Shown: one piece after another, positions 9,430 through 19,118 of the stretch
Numbering within the stretch: position 1 is the stretch's first letter
Layout of the letters: the number at the start of each line of letters is the position of its first letter
DNA from: Oscillospiraceae bacterium
GTDB taxonomy: Bacteria; Bacillota; Clostridia; Oscillospirales; Ruminococcaceae
NCBI GenBank assembly: GCA_012520915.1
Contig: JAAYNJ010000010.1
Coordinates: 62,001-126,000, forward strand
DNA length: 64,000 nucleotides
Reading direction: 5' to 3'
The notes under the pieces: generated by a model
The model's database searches: none
What the model saw: the letters and a program-made list of their open reading frames with translations, nothing else
What the model was told of the DNA's origin: nothing
Made by a program: the position numbers and the translations under genes

Positions 9430-10947
9430 ATGAAACCGATTGTTCTGATAATTATGGACGGCTATGGCGCTTCCTCCGAGAGCTACGGGAATGCTATTTT
9501 AAAGGCCGAAAAACCGAATATCGACAAATTCTACAAAGACTGGAGCCACACCGTAATAGGCTCATCCGGCATGGATGTCGGTTTGCCCGACGGACAAATG
9601 GGGAATTCGGAGGTAGGACATACAAACATCGGCGCCGGCAGGATAGTTTATCAAGACCTGACGAGGATAACAAAATCTATAAATGACGGAGATTTTTTCG
9701 AAAATCCCGCTTTAATCGGAGCTGCAAAGAATGCGGCGGATAATAACACGGCGCTTCACCTGATGGGATTATTGTCGGACGGAGGTGTTCACAGCCATAA
9801 TGAACACCTCTATTCCCTTGTCAGGCTGGCAAAGGCTGCAGGTGTGAAGAAGCTGTATGTCCACTGTATATTGGACGGCAGAGATGTGCCGCCCCGTTCC
9901 GGAAAAGAATATGTTGAACAGCTGGAAGAAGAGCTGAAAAAAATCGGACTGGGAAGCATCGCAACGGTTATGGGCAGATATTATGCCATGGACAGAGACA
10001 ATCGGTGGGAAAGGGTCGAAAAGGCGTACGCCGCATACGTTTATGGAGAAGGGATAAAAAACAAAGACGCAGCGTCTGCGGTTCAGGACAGCTATGACGA
10101 TGATATAACGGATGAGTTTGTTTTACCTATTGTTTGTCTGGATGATGCGACGGTTAAAGAAAATGACAGCATAATTTTCTTTAACTTCCGTCCCGACCGC
10201 GCCAGAGAAATAACCCGCACATTCGTTGATGAAGAATTTACAGGCTTCGAGAGAAGAAACGGATATTTCCCCGTAAACTATGTATGTATGACGGAATACG
10301 ATGCCTCAATGCCGAATGTTGAAATAGCATATCCTCCTCAAGTTCTTACAAACACTTTTGGTGAATATATCAGCGAACTCGGAAAGAAACAGCTGAGAAT
10401 AGCCGAGACCGAGAAATATGCTCATGTTACCTTTTTCTTCAATGGCGGCGCGGAAGAACCGTATTACGGTGAAGACAGGGTTTTGGTTGACTCTCCGAAA
10501 GTGGAAACCTATGATCTTATGCCGGAAATGAGTGCTTATAAAGTAGCCGATGAAATGGTAAAGTGTGTGGAAAAAAACATCTACGACGTAATAATCCTGA
10601 ATTTTGCAAACGGAGACATGGTAGGACACACGGGGGATTTTGAGGCAGCGGTAAAGGCGATTGAAGCTGTGGACGAATGTGTAGGAAAAGTGGTAGATTC
10701 AGTTCTGAAGTTGGGGGGAGTTTGTCTTCTCACCGCTGATCACGGAAATGCCGAGAAGATGTATGAACCGGACGGCAGTCCGTTTACCGCGCACACCACG
10801 AATCCCGTACCCCTTTTGTTGATAGGGAGTAATTTTAAACTGAAAAGCGGGGGGATACTCTCCGACCTCACGCCTACAATGCTCGATTTAATGGAGATTG
10901 AAATACCAAAAGAAATGACGGGTAAAAGTCTTATCGAAAGAAATTAA
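9430..10947 (+). CDS. gpmI: 2,3-bisphosphoglycerate-independent phosphoglycerate mutase
   Basis: Isomerises 3-phosphoglycerate to 2-phosphoglycerate without a bisphosphoglycerate cofactor, using two metal ions and a phosphoserine. About 505 residues, the normal GpmI length. Metal and catalytic motifs visible: IIMDGYG near the N terminus, GQMGNSEVGHTNIGAGR containing the catalytic serine near residue 61, LDGRDVPPRS near 153, FNFRPDRAREITR near 258, and NFANGDMVGHTG and LTADHGNAEKM near 400 and 440. A GTG six bases upstream lies inside the GAGGTG ribosome-binding site, so the ATG at 9430 is taken as the start. Last gene of the operon. Confidence 0.97.
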   Translation: MKPIVLIIMDGYGASSESYGNAILKAEKPNIDKFYKDWSHTVIGSSGMDVGLPDGQMGNSEVGHTNIGAGRIVYQDLTRITKSINDGDFFENPALIGAAKNAADNNTALHLMGLLSDGGVHSHNEHLYSLVRLAKAAGVKKLYVHCILDGRDVPPRSGKEYVEQLEEELKKIGLGSIATVMGRYYAMDRDNRWERVEKAYAAYVYGEGIKNKDAASAVQDSYDDDITDEFVLPIVCLDDATVKENDSIIFFNFRPDRAREITRTFVDEEFTGFERRNGYFPVNYVCMTEYDASMPNVEIAYPPQVLTNTFGEYISELGKKQLRIAETEKYAHVTFFFNGGAEEPYYGEDRVLVDSPKVETYDLMPEMSAYKVADEMVKCVEKNIYDVIILNFANGDMVGHTGDFEAAVKAIEAVDECVGKVVDSVLKLGGVCLLTADHGNAEKMYEPDGSPFTAHTTNPVPLLLIGSNFKLKSGGILSDLTPTMLDLMEIEIPKEMTGKSLIERN

Positions 10948-10976
10948 TAATTATGATTTTGCAAGTGAAAAATTAT

Positions 10977-11006
10977 TTGTAATTTTCAGTTGATTACTGA
11001 TATAAT
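10977..11006 (+). promoter_or_regulatory. Possible promoter of the small acidic membrane protein
   Basis: TTGTAA, 18-base spacer, TATAAT, 63 bases upstream of the start codon. The -10 element is perfect, the -35 element weak. Confidence 0.45.
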
Positions 11007-11068
11007 TATGTAGCTGTAAGAGTTCTAATAGATAACTATCATATTTAAGCCTAAATGGAGGGATAAGC

Positions 11069-11341
11069 ATGAAGAAAAGCACATTGATTGCTATTATTGT
11101 TGGATTAATTACATTCATCGGCGCGGCGGTGGCAACCCTTTGTTATTTGAAAAGAAAGGGTATTCTGTTTGTAGACGAAGATGAGTTTGATTATGACCTC
11201 GAAGATGATTTTGAGGAAGGTATTGAAGTCCTGGATGAAGCTTCTGAATGTGTTGTCGACGACATAGATGATGAAATTTCCGAAGCAAAAGATAACCTGG
11301 AAGAAAAAGTTGACGATTTAAAGGACCGTTTCGGTTTTTAA
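11069..11341 (+). CDS. Small membrane-anchored acidic protein (YtxH-like layout)
   Basis: A 90-residue protein with one hydrophobic segment at residues 5-26, a short basic stop (LKRKG), and a tail extremely rich in Asp and Glu (residues 33-85) that may form an amphipathic helix near the C terminus (EEKVDDLKDRF). The layout resembles YtxH-like general stress proteins but I see no diagnostic motif, so this is an unassigned single-pass membrane protein. It has a GGAGGG ribosome-binding site and its own terminator, suggesting a monocistronic gene. Confidence 0.75.
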   Translation: MKKSTLIAIIVGLITFIGAAVATLCYLKRKGILFVDEDEFDYDLEDDFEEGIEVLDEASECVVDDIDDEISEAKDNLEEKVDDLKDRFGF

Positions 11342-11363
11342 TATTTTAGTTGACAAAATATGA

Positions 11364-11396
11364 AAGAACGGCGGACTGAACGCCGTTCTTTTTTGC
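11364..11396 (+). terminator. Intrinsic terminator
   Basis: Ten-base-pair stem AAGAACGGCG / CGCCGTTCTT with a 7-base loop and a run of T, directly behind the small acidic membrane protein gene. Confidence 0.9.
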
Positions 11397-11493
11397 GTTA
11401 TTAATGAATAAAAACTAAGAATATTATAAAAAAATACACTCGATATACTGATTTGCAGAACAGTTATGAATCACTTGCTTACGGCCGCGCAGA

Positions 11494-11523
11494 TTGACTA
11501 AGTGTGATTGCAAAGTGTATAAT
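11494..11523 (+). promoter_or_regulatory. Predicted sigma-A promoter of the histidine operon
   Basis: TTGACT, 18-base spacer, TATAAT, 58 bases before hisZG. An imperfect inverted pair (ATCACTT at 11470 and AAGTGTGAT at 11500) brackets the -35 region and could be an operator; no T-box or histidine attenuator is visible in the short leader. Confidence 0.65.
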
Positions 11524-11581
11524 TTCATGTATTGTTTTCTTCCGCAATACCATGCAAATACAAAGATTGGAATGATAAACT

Positions 11582-13156
11582 ATGAGCATTGAACTCCCTA
11601 AACTCGGGAATGATGAAAAACTGTCTTTGAAACTTAGAAGGACTTTTGAACTGAACGGATATCTTCTTTTTAGGGTCGGAAGTTTTGAGGAATACGATAT
11701 TTATCTCCAAAACAAGTCGTTTCTGGCCGGTGAAGATGTGATTACATTTACCGGGGCAAACGGAAAATTGATGGCCTTAAAACCGGATGTTACCTTGTCC
11801 ATAGCGAGAAGTATACCTAACGATGCCGAGAGAAAACTTTATTACAGTGAAAATGTTTTCAGAAGAAACAAACAAACAGGTGAATACAGCGAGATAAGAC
11901 AAATAGGTATTGAAAGGATTGGAAATATTGGATTTGAAGAAGAAGCTGAAATTCTGAATCTTGCGGTACAAAGTTTGGACATGATCGGGAAAAGCTCCCT
12001 GCAGATATCGCATATGGGAATCGTCGAGGTTCTGTTACAATATTTTGATTCCCCGTACCACAGAAAAAAAGCTGTTGAGTTTTTAAAGGCAAAGAGCATT
12101 CATTCGTTGCAGGAGCTGACAAAAGAGGCCGGATTGACGGATGAAGTTGCCGACGATATATTGAGTTTTTCCCAATTGAGGGGACGGTTTTCCGAGGTTT
12201 GTGAAGGATTAAAAGAAATTTGGATGAAAAGAGGGTTTTCCGACGAACCCCTGATTCAGTTGTATGAGTTAGGAAAACGGTTGGCGGGAATGAATATTCT
12301 CGAAAGGATATATCTGGATTTCTCAATCATCAATAACATTGACTATTATAACGGACTCGTGTTTCAGGGTTATGTTGACGGAATCCCCCATTCGGTATTG
12401 TCCGGAGGGAGATATGATAACTTGATGAAAAAGTTTAAAAAGTCTCAAGGCGCGGTTGGGTTTGCAATTTATCTTGACGAGATTGAAAACATCGGCAAAA
12501 AGAGTGAAGATGATACAGACGAAACATGGCTTAATATTGCTTTACCGAAAGGGAGAATGGGTTCGGATGTTTTAGAGCTTTTAGAAATGGCAGATGTAGT
12601 TCTTGAGGGAATAGAAGAAGACAGCAGAAAATTGATTTTTGAAGATAAATCGAAAAGAATACGGTGTTTTCTTGTAAAACCGTCTGATGTTGGGAGTTAT
12701 GTGGAACACGGTGCGGCGGATATCGGTGTTGTGGGAAAGGATATACTGTTAGAAAACTCCCATGCAATACTTGAGTTGTATGATACGGGAATAGGAAAAT
12801 GCAGGATAGTTGTAGCCGGAAAAGAAGGCTTTTGTGATTTTGATAATAAAACCCTCAAGGTAGCCAGCAAATTCCCCAATATAGCGCGAAGCTATTTTGC
12901 ATCTAAAGGAAGAGTGGTAGAAGTTATTGAACTGCAAGGCTCAATAGAACTGGCTCCTCTGGTGGGACTTTCCGATGTGATAGTGGATATTACTGAGAGT
13001 GGTTCTACCTTGAGAGACAATAATCTTGAGATAATCTCAATTATATCCGAGTCTTCGGCCAGGCTGATTGCCAATAAATCAGCTTATATTTTTAAAGGCG
13101 AGAGAATTAATAGGCTTATTGACGTTTTTAAAGGGGAATTTAATGAAAATTATTAA
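11582..13156 (+). CDS. hisZG: Fused ATP phosphoribosyltransferase: HisZ regulatory domain + HisG catalytic domain
   Basis: Catalyses the first step of histidine synthesis, joining ATP and PRPP. Residues 1-305 are HisZ, the histidyl-tRNA-synthetase paralogue that regulates short-form HisG: visible are the motif-2-like YYSENVFRRNK near 88, IRQIGIERIG near 105 and the YYNGLVFQGY and SGGRYDNLM segments near 255-282. Residues 315-524 are a complete short-form HisG, starting NIALPKGRMG, with ADIGVVGKD near 379 and the PRPP-binding loop VDITESGSTLRDN near 468-480. A polar ten-residue linker joins them around base 12510 with no stop or internal ribosome-binding site. The two are normally separate genes, so this is a real fusion or very unlikely error. 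Opens the his operon and overlaps hisD by 14 bases. Confidence 0.93.
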   Translation: MSIELPKLGNDEKLSLKLRRTFELNGYLLFRVGSFEEYDIYLQNKSFLAGEDVITFTGANGKLMALKPDVTLSIARSIPNDAERKLYYSENVFRRNKQTGEYSEIRQIGIERIGNIGFEEEAEILNLAVQSLDMIGKSSLQISHMGIVEVLLQYFDSPYHRKKAVEFLKAKSIHSLQELTKEAGLTDEVADDILSFSQLRGRFSEVCEGLKEIWMKRGFSDEPLIQLYELGKRLAGMNILERIYLDFSIINNIDYYNGLVFQGYVDGIPHSVLSGGRYDNLMKKFKKSQGAVGFAIYLDEIENIGKKSEDDTDETWLNIALPKGRMGSDVLELLEMADVVLEGIEEDSRKLIFEDKSKRIRCFLVKPSDVGSYVEHGAADIGVVGKDILLENSHAILELYDTGIGKCRIVVAGKEGFCDFDNKTLKVASKFPNIARSYFASKGRVVEVIELQGSIELAPLVGLSDVIVDITESGSTLRDNNLEIISIISESSARLIANKSAYIFKGERINRLIDVFKGEFNENY

Positions 13157-14420
13157 GGCTGAAGATTTTAATTTTACGGAATATGCAAAATTCAGAAAAT
13201 CGGATGAACGCAAATATGATTCAACGGTTTTTGAGATTATCGAAAATGTTAAAAAAAGAGGAGATTCCGCTCTTTTTGAATATACGGAAAAATTTGATGG
13301 AGTTATTCTGGATGATTTCAGGGTAACAAAGGAAGAAATGGAATCGGCTCTTTCAACGGTGGGAAAAGATTTGTTGAAAGTTTTTGAGGAAGCCAGTGAA
13401 AATATTACATTCTTTCATGAAAATCAAAAGAGAAAAGGATTTAGATTAGAAAAAGAAAAAGGGGTATATATGGGTCAAAGAATAATACCCCTTGAGACGG
13501 TAGGCATCTATTCTCCCGGCGGAACGGCCGCGTACCCCAGCAGTTTGATTATGAATGTCGTACCCGCAAAGATAGCAGGGGTCGACAGAGTTATTGTTTT
13601 GACGCCTCCGGATAAAAAAGGCAGTGTAAATCCGGGAATTCTGGCAGCTGCCCATATTTCAGGAATTGATGAGATATATAAAGTTGGCGGTGCCCAAGCA
13701 ATTGCCGCTATGGCTTATGGAACCGAAACCGTTCCCATGGTAGATAAGATAGTGGGTCCCGGAAATATTTTTGTCGCAACAGCAAAGAGAATGGTATACG
13801 GTGTCGTGGACATAGATATGATTGCAGGTCCCAGTGATGTTCTCATAATTGCTGACGATACGGCAGTTTCCGAGTATGTTGCTGTAGACTTGCTGGCTCA
13901 GGCGGAACACGACGAGAATTCCGCCTCGATACTTATAACTACATCGCAAAAGCTTGCTACGGAAGTGAAGGATATAGTTGATGAGCTGTTATCGGGTTCG
14001 AAAAGGGAGGAAATAGCCTCAAAATCGATTGAGAAAAACGGTATGATTATAGTTGTCGACAGCATAGATGATGCGATTATACTGTCAAACAAAATAGCCC
14101 CCGAACACCTTGAGATATGCACTGCAGACCCGGATGCCGTGATGGAAAAGGCAAGGAATGCAGGCAGTATTTTCCTTGGAAATTTCACACCGGAAGCATT
14201 GGGGGATTATTTTGCCGGGCCGAATCACACCATACCCACATCGGGGACGGCAAGATTTTTCTCTCCTCTTTCCGTAGACGATTTTATTAAGAAAAGCAGT
14301 TATTTACATTATTCGGAAGATGCTCTGAAGGAACATTCGTCAAAGGTTATAAGATTTGCTGAGAGTGAAGGACTGTATTTTCATTCCGAAAGTGTAAATG
14401 CCAGATTGCGAAAGAGGTAA
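13143..14420 (+). CDS. hisD: Histidinol dehydrogenase
   Basis: Oxidises L-histidinol to L-histidine with two NAD, using zinc. The 425-residue product shows the [13 protein letters not shown] loop, the [18 protein letters not shown] and [15 protein letters not shown] motifs, [12 protein letters not shown], the paired [10 protein letters not shown] residues that include zinc ligands, and APEHLEI plus [14 protein letters not shown] near the C terminus. An open frame extends 25 codons further upstream inside hisZG, but the ATG at 13143 preceded by AAAGGGGAATTT is the credible start, giving normal length and a 14-base overlap that suggests translational coupling. Confidence 0.97.
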   Translation: MKIIKAEDFNFTEYAKFRKSDERKYDSTVFEIIENVKKRGDSALFEYTEKFDGVILDDFRVTKEEMESALSTVGKDLLKVFEEASENITFFHENQKRKGFRLEKEKGVYMGQRIIPLETVGIYSPGGTAAYPSSLIMNVVPAKIAGVDRVIVLTPPDKKGSVNPGILAAAHISGIDEIYKVGGAQAIAAMAYGTETVPMVDKIVGPGNIFVATAKRMVYGVVDIDMIAGPSDVLIIADDTAVSEYVAVDLLAQAEHDENSASILITTSQKLATEVKDIVDELLSGSKREEIASKSIEKNGMIIVVDSIDDAIILSNKIAPEHLEICTADPDAVMEKARNAGSIFLGNFTPEALGDYFAGPNHTIPTSGTARFFSPLSVDDFIKKSSYLHYSEDALKEHSSKVIRFAESEGLYFHSESVNARLRKR

Positions 14421-14421
14421 T

Positions 14422-15486
14422 ATGTCCAGATTTGCCGATTACAATATAAACAAAATCACGCCGTATGTACCGGGCGAACAGCCGAGGGTACAAAAGTATA
14501 TAAAACTAAATACAAATGAAAATCCCTACCCGCCTTCTCCGAAAGCGATAGCCGCAGCTGTTTCGGAAACGAATAAATATAATCTGTATCCCGATCCGGA
14601 ATGCAGAGAACTCACTGAAAAACTTGCAGAGGAATTCTCTGTCGGGATTGAAAATATTTTTGTAGGAAACGGGAGCGATGAAGTACTGGCATTCATTTTC
14701 CAAGGTTTCTGCGAAGGCGGAGTGGCATTTCCCGACATCACCTACGGGTTTTATAAGGTATATTCAGAAATTTACAATAGAACAGCTGAGATAATCCCCT
14801 TGAAGGATGACCTCTCAATTGATTATAACGACTACCTTAATGTAGATAAAACGGTTGTAATAGCAAACCCCAACGCCCCCACGGGAATGGTTTTGGAAAT
14901 TGAGGATATTGAAAAAATACTTCAATGCAATAAAAACAATCTGGTAGTCATTGACGAAGCATATGTGGATTTTGGTTCGATGTCGTCAGTTCGTTTGATT
15001 AAAGAATATGACAATCTTGTTGTGGTCGGCACTTTTTCAAAATCAAGGTCTTTAGCGGGAGCGAGGATCGGTTACGCTGTTTCAAATAAGTATGTTATTG
15101 ACGATTTAAATAAAATAAAATTCAGCTTTAATCCGTACAGCCTCAACCGCGCCACTCTTGCCGCAGCTTCAGCGTCAATTTCCGACAGGGAATATTTCGA
15201 GGAGTGCATTTCGAAAATAATTTCCACGAGAGAGAAGTTTAAGCTGAAGTTAAAAGAGATGGGTTATTTGCAAACAGACAGCAAAGCGAATTTTGTTTTT
15301 GTAAAACACCCGTACCTTTCAGGAGAAGATGTTTTTGAGAAACTGAAAGACAGTGGGATACTGGTGAGACATTTTAAAAAAGAGAGGATTAGCGACTATC
15401 TCAGAATTACAATAGGAAGTGAAGAAGATATGGAAGTTGTAATAAAAGAACTTTCTAAACTTGTAGATGACAGGGGGAATTTATGA
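14422..15486 (+). CDS. hisC: Histidinol-phosphate aminotransferase
   Basis: PLP-dependent transamination of imidazole-acetol phosphate to histidinol phosphate. The 354-residue fold-type I aminotransferase shows KLNTNENPYPPSP near the N terminus, NPNAPTGM near 155, VIDEAYVDF near 180 and the PLP lysine in GTFSKSRSLAGARIGY near 210. The start at 14422 is preferred over an in-frame ATG at 14398 because AAAGAGG precedes it by a proper distance; the gene begins one base after the hisD stop codon. Confidence 0.95.
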   Translation: MSRFADYNINKITPYVPGEQPRVQKYIKLNTNENPYPPSPKAIAAAVSETNKYNLYPDPECRELTEKLAEEFSVGIENIFVGNGSDEVLAFIFQGFCEGGVAFPDITYGFYKVYSEIYNRTAEIIPLKDDLSIDYNDYLNVDKTVVIANPNAPTGMVLEIEDIEKILQCNKNNLVVIDEAYVDFGSMSSVRLIKEYDNLVVVGTFSKSRSLAGARIGYAVSNKYVIDDLNKIKFSFNPYSLNRATLAAASASISDREYFEECISKIISTREKFKLKLKEMGYLQTDSKANFVFVKHPYLSGEDVFEKLKDSGILVRHFKKERISDYLRITIGSEEDMEVVIKELSKLVDDRGNL

Positions 15487-16073
15487 GAGAGGCAAGATTA
15501 AAAAGAAGAACAAATGAAACCGATATTGAAATTTTCTTGAAAATTGACGGTGAAGGATTATTGACCGGAAAAACCGGCTGCGGTTTTTTTGACCATATGC
15601 TTAATTCTCTCTGCAGGCACGGAGGATTCGATATCGACATAAAGTGTAAAGGGGACTTTGAAGTCGACTATCATCATACGGTTGAAGATGTAGGAATCAC
15701 ACTTGGGAGCTGCTTCTTTGAAGCCTTAAGAGATTGTGCCGGAATAACGAGATTTGCGAATGCCTCTATACCGATGGATGAAGCGGTAGTAATGTCCTCA
15801 ATAGACGTAGGAGGAAGAGGCGGGTATTACAGCTCGGTCAAAATCCCGACGGAAAAAATCGGAGAGTTTGATACGGAGCTGGTCAACGAATTTTTCACTG
15901 CATTCTGTAAAAATTCCGGAATTACGTTGCATTTAAACTCACTCTGCGGAACAAATTCACACCACATAGTGGAGGCGGCATTTAAAGCTTTTGCGGTGGC
16001 ATTGAAAGGCGCAGTAAAGAAAGATGAAAGATTCGGAGACCGCATACCCTCTACAAAGGGAACTTTAAAGTAA
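15483..16073 (+). CDS. hisB: Imidazoleglycerol-phosphate dehydratase
   Basis: Dehydrates imidazoleglycerol phosphate to imidazole-acetol phosphate using manganese. 196 residues, the monofunctional (non-phosphatase) size. Visible metal-ligand motifs are GCGFFDHMLNSLCRHG near residue 35, DYHHTVEDVGI near 62, and SHHIVEAAFKAFA near 160, with the Arg-rich RRTNETDIEI strand at the start. Overlaps the hisC end by four bases (ATGA). Histidinol-phosphate phosphatase activity is expected from the separate hisK gene downstream. Confidence 0.97.
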   Translation: MREARLKRRTNETDIEIFLKIDGEGLLTGKTGCGFFDHMLNSLCRHGGFDIDIKCKGDFEVDYHHTVEDVGITLGSCFFEALRDCAGITRFANASIPMDEAVVMSSIDVGGRGGYYSSVKIPTEKIGEFDTELVNEFFTAFCKNSGITLHLNSLCGTNSHHIVEAAFKAFAVALKGAVKKDERFGDRIPSTKGTLK

Positions 16074-16148
16074 TTTGGATGTCGGTTGACACATCGGAGT
16101 CTGTATGGTTTTTGAAATTTACAGGTTTATTTAGTCAAGGGGGATAAA

Positions 16149-16868
16149 ATGTTTATTTTTCCGGCCATAGATTTGATTGAGGGTCAGGTCGTCAGATTAT
16201 ATCAAGGCGATTATGATAAGAAGAAAGTGTATTCCGACGACCCTTTATCCTGTGTAAAGCGGTTCTACGACGACTCGGCACGATGCCTGCATATGATAGA
16301 TCTTGACGGGGCAAAAATGGGTAAACAGAGGAACTTTGATGTTGTCCGCGGTATAGCCGAGACGTATCCGGATATGTTGATAGAACTCGGTGGGGGAATA
16401 AGGAATATCGATACGGTTGAACAGTGCCTTGAAGCTGGTGTAAAAAGGGTGATACTCGGCACATCGGCGCTTAAAGACATTGAGTTTACATCGAAGATGT
16501 TGCGGGAAAAAAGTGAACAGGTCGCAATAGGCGTTGATGCGAGAGATAACAAAGTGGCTGTAGAGGGGTGGACAGAAACATCGGATCAGGACAGCATCGA
16601 TTTTTGCTTTAGAATGAGAGATCTCGGAGCTAAATACATAATTTATACTGATATTTCCAAAGACGGCGCCGGAAAAGGGACGAATCTGGATATATACGAG
16701 AGGCTCTCCCGTATCGAAGGACTCGAGATAACGGCATCGGGCGGCGTTACGACGCTGGAAGAGATATCCATACTCAGAGAAATGGGAATATATGCCGCAA
16801 TAATAGGTAAAGCATTGTATACAGGCGATATTATTCTGAAAGACGCACTTTTGGAGGCGAGAAAATAA
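16149..16868 (+). CDS. hisA: Phosphoribosyl-formimino-AICAR ribonucleotide isomerase
   Basis: Amadori isomerase of the histidine pathway. 239-residue beta/alpha barrel starting FPAIDLIEGQVVRLYQGDYDKK with the catalytic Asp in AIDL, LHMIDLDGAKMG near 45, the phosphate-binding ELGGGIRN near 78, the second catalytic Asp in YTDISKDGAGKGTN near 160 and ASGGVTTLEEI near 197. The 75-bp gap from hisB to this gene is where hisH usually sits; no amidotransferase frame is present in it. Ends one base into hisF. Confidence 0.96.
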   Translation: MFIFPAIDLIEGQVVRLYQGDYDKKKVYSDDPLSCVKRFYDDSARCLHMIDLDGAKMGKQRNFDVVRGIAETYPDMLIELGGGIRNIDTVEQCLEAGVKRVILGTSALKDIEFTSKMLREKSEQVAIGVDARDNKVAVEGWTETSDQDSIDFCFRMRDLGAKYIIYTDISKDGAGKGTNLDIYERLSRIEGLEITASGGVTTLEEISILREMGIYAAIIGKALYTGDIILKDALLEARK

Positions 16869-17623
16869 TGGCTACAAAGAGAATTATTCCATGTCTTGAT
16901 GTCAGAGACGGGCGTGTTGTAAAAGGCAAACGATTCAGTGAAGTTCGCGAAGTCGATGATCCCATAGAACTTGCGAAGTTCTATAATGAAAGCGGAGCCG
17001 ATGAACTGGTGCTATATGACATTGCCGCGTCACTTGAAGGAAGATCGATTTTTACTAAACTCCTTTCTGAAGTTGCAGAGAAAGTATCTATTCTGCTGAC
17101 AGTAGGCGGTGGAATATCTCATATAGAGGATTTTGAGAGAGTTTTAAATGCCGGTGCGGATAAAGTAAGTATCAATTCGGCAGTGATATCAAATCCGAAA
17201 ATTATCGGACAGGCAGCAAAAGTGTTCGGAAGTCGGCGAATAGTTTTTTCGATGGATGTGAAAAAAGTCGGAGATAACTACAGGGTTTATTCAAAAGGCG
17301 GTTCTGAAGATACCGGAATCGATGCAATAGAATGGGCGAAATTCGGGGAACAGGAGGGTGCGGGCGAACTCGTCGTAAACAGTATCGACACCGATGGTGT
17401 AAAAGGGGGGTTTGACATGCCGTTGCTCAATATAATTGCATCGGAGACGTCAATTCCGATAATTGCATCCGGAGGTGCAGGAAGTATGCAGCACTTTCTC
17501 GAGCTTTTTTCCAATCCCAAGTTAAATGCCGGACTCGCCGCTTCGATATTCCATTACAAAAAAGTTATGATACCCGAGCTAAAAAGATTTCTTGCCGACA
17601 ACGGTATAGAGGTAAATTTATGA
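16868..17623 (+). CDS. hisF: Imidazole glycerol phosphate synthase cyclase subunit
   Basis: Cyclase half of imidazole-glycerol-phosphate synthase, normally fed ammonia through its barrel by the glutaminase HisH. 251 residues with [19 protein letters not shown] at the N terminus (catalytic Asp), [13 protein letters not shown] near 80, KVSINSAVI near 98, and the second catalytic Asp in [13 protein letters not shown] near 175, followed by [11 protein letters not shown]. The start codon overlaps the hisA stop by one base. No hisH occurs in the operon, so either it is encoded elsewhere or this enzyme uses free ammonia. Confidence 0.96.
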   Translation: MATKRIIPCLDVRDGRVVKGKRFSEVREVDDPIELAKFYNESGADELVLYDIAASLEGRSIFTKLLSEVAEKVSILLTVGGGISHIEDFERVLNAGADKVSINSAVISNPKIIGQAAKVFGSRRIVFSMDVKKVGDNYRVYSKGGSEDTGIDAIEWAKFGEQEGAGELVVNSIDTDGVKGGFDMPLLNIIASETSIPIIASGGAGSMQHFLELFSNPKLNAGLAASIFHYKKVMIPELKRFLADNGIEVNL

Positions 17624-18255
17624 CGAATTCGAGCAGCTTTAATATCGAAAAACTGAAATTCAACTCAGAAAATTTGATACCCGCAATCATTCAGGATTAT
17701 AAATCCGGGAAGGTTCTTATGATGGCATATATGAACCCGGAAAGCCTGAAAAAGTCTATCGACACCGGACTCACATGTTTTTGGTCGAGAAGCAGAAAAT
17801 GCTACTGGACAAAGGGTGAGGAGAGCGGGAATCTACAACATATAGTCTCCATTTCCTGCGACTGTGATGCCGACACCCTTTTAATAAAGGTAAATAAAGA
17901 CGGACCTGCCTGCCATACGGGGGAGGAAAGCTGTTTTTTCAATAGAATTGTTGATTTTGAAACTGAAAAAAAAGAGTTTTCTATTAATGCGCTTTACGAG
18001 CTTATAACTGAAAGAAAAGTAAACCCTCCCGAAAACAGTTATACTTCATATCTTTTCTCATCCGGCAGAGAAAAGATTCAAAAGAAAATCGGAGAGGAAA
18101 GCGCGGAAGTGATAATTGCCTCAGGAAAGGACAGTGTTGTCGAAACTGTGTATGAAATTGCGGATTTCTGCTACCATACTCTTGTTCTTATGGCAGATAT
18201 GGAAATAACGCCTGAAGATATAACTAACGAATTGAAGAAGCGGTTTAACAAGTAA
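17620..18255 (+). CDS. hisIE: Bifunctional phosphoribosyl-AMP cyclohydrolase / phosphoribosyl-ATP pyrophosphatase
   Basis: Steps two and three of histidine synthesis in one 211-residue protein. The HisI half (residues 1-115) shows [31 protein letters not shown] and the zinc-site cysteines in CDCDADTLL and [13 protein letters not shown]. The HisE half (about 120-211) shows [21 protein letters not shown] with the conserved KIGEESAEV metal site. Overlaps hisF by four bases. Confidence 0.96.
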   Translation: MTNSSSFNIEKLKFNSENLIPAIIQDYKSGKVLMMAYMNPESLKKSIDTGLTCFWSRSRKCYWTKGEESGNLQHIVSISCDCDADTLLIKVNKDGPACHTGEESCFFNRIVDFETEKKEFSINALYELITERKVNPPENSYTSYLFSSGREKIQKKIGEESAEVIIASGKDSVVETVYEIADFCYHTLVLMADMEITPEDITNELKKRFNK

Positions 18256-18271
18256 GCTTGGAGTAAACGGA

Positions 18272-19108
18272 TTGAAATTATTGTCTAACTGCCACACCCA
18301 TTCCGATTTCTGCGACGGAAAAGACTCTCCTTATGAAATAGCCCGGTATGCGGTAACGCTGGGAATGTCCGATTTGGGGTTTTCCTCCCACTCTTACATT
18401 CCGTTCGATGATGAATGCCATGGGATTTTAAATGAAGCTGAATATATCTCCGAAATTGGCAGATTAAAGGAAATCTTTTCCGAAAATCTTTATATATCAT
18501 GCGGAATAGAGCTTGACTCGATGTCAAGTTCTGTTTCAAGTATGGATAAAAAATACGATTATATTATTCAATCCGTTCATTATCTCTGCAACAGCAGCGG
18601 AATTCCCGTTTCAATTGACAACACTATCGGAGAACTCGAAGGGTTGATATATGAAAGATACGACGGAAAATTCGACAATTTAGCCGAGGACTATTTTCAG
18701 GCTGTACTCGATTCCGTAATTTCCTCCAAGGCGGATATTGTCGCCCATTACGATCTGATAACAAAGTTTGAAAAAGAGTGTACTCTGATTGATGAAAACT
18801 CAAAAAGATACAGGAATGCCGCTATAGATGTTTTGGATACAATTGTGGATTTTATTTCGAGTTATGGCGGAATGTTCGAAGTTAATACCGGAGCGATGGC
18901 AAGGGGATATAAAACAAACCCGTATCCCTCCGACTTTATATTAAAAAGGTTATGTGAGCGGGATGCGAGAGTGATAATAACATCCGACAGCCACAGCAAG
19001 GAAAATTTGTTATACGGATTTGATCCGGCGCATGATTATTTGTTGAATGCCGGATTTAAAAGTATGGCGGTTTTTAAAAAAGGAAGATTTGTAGAGGTAT
19101 CTATTTAA
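18272..19108 (+). CDS. hisK: PHP-type histidinol-phosphatase
   Basis: Removes phosphate from histidinol phosphate. 278-residue PHP-domain protein of the HisK/HisJ family: NCHTHSDFCDG near residue 6 supplies the first metal ligands, with SSHSYIPF near 38, GIELDS near 77, VAHYDLITKFEK near 160, the FEVNTGAM strand near 205 and TSDSHSKENL near 245. The start is a TTG at 18272, placed nine bases behind a GGAG ribosome-binding site; no ATG alternative gives the conserved N terminus. It completes the pathway in this operon. Confidence 0.9.
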   Translation: MKLLSNCHTHSDFCDGKDSPYEIARYAVTLGMSDLGFSSHSYIPFDDECHGILNEAEYISEIGRLKEIFSENLYISCGIELDSMSSSVSSMDKKYDYIIQSVHYLCNSSGIPVSIDNTIGELEGLIYERYDGKFDNLAEDYFQAVLDSVISSKADIVAHYDLITKFEKECTLIDENSKRYRNAAIDVLDTIVDFISSYGGMFEVNTGAMARGYKTNPYPSDFILKRLCERDARVIITSDSHSKENLLYGFDPAHDYLLNAGFKSMAVFKKGRFVEVSI

Positions 19109-19118
19109 ATTGAATTGC

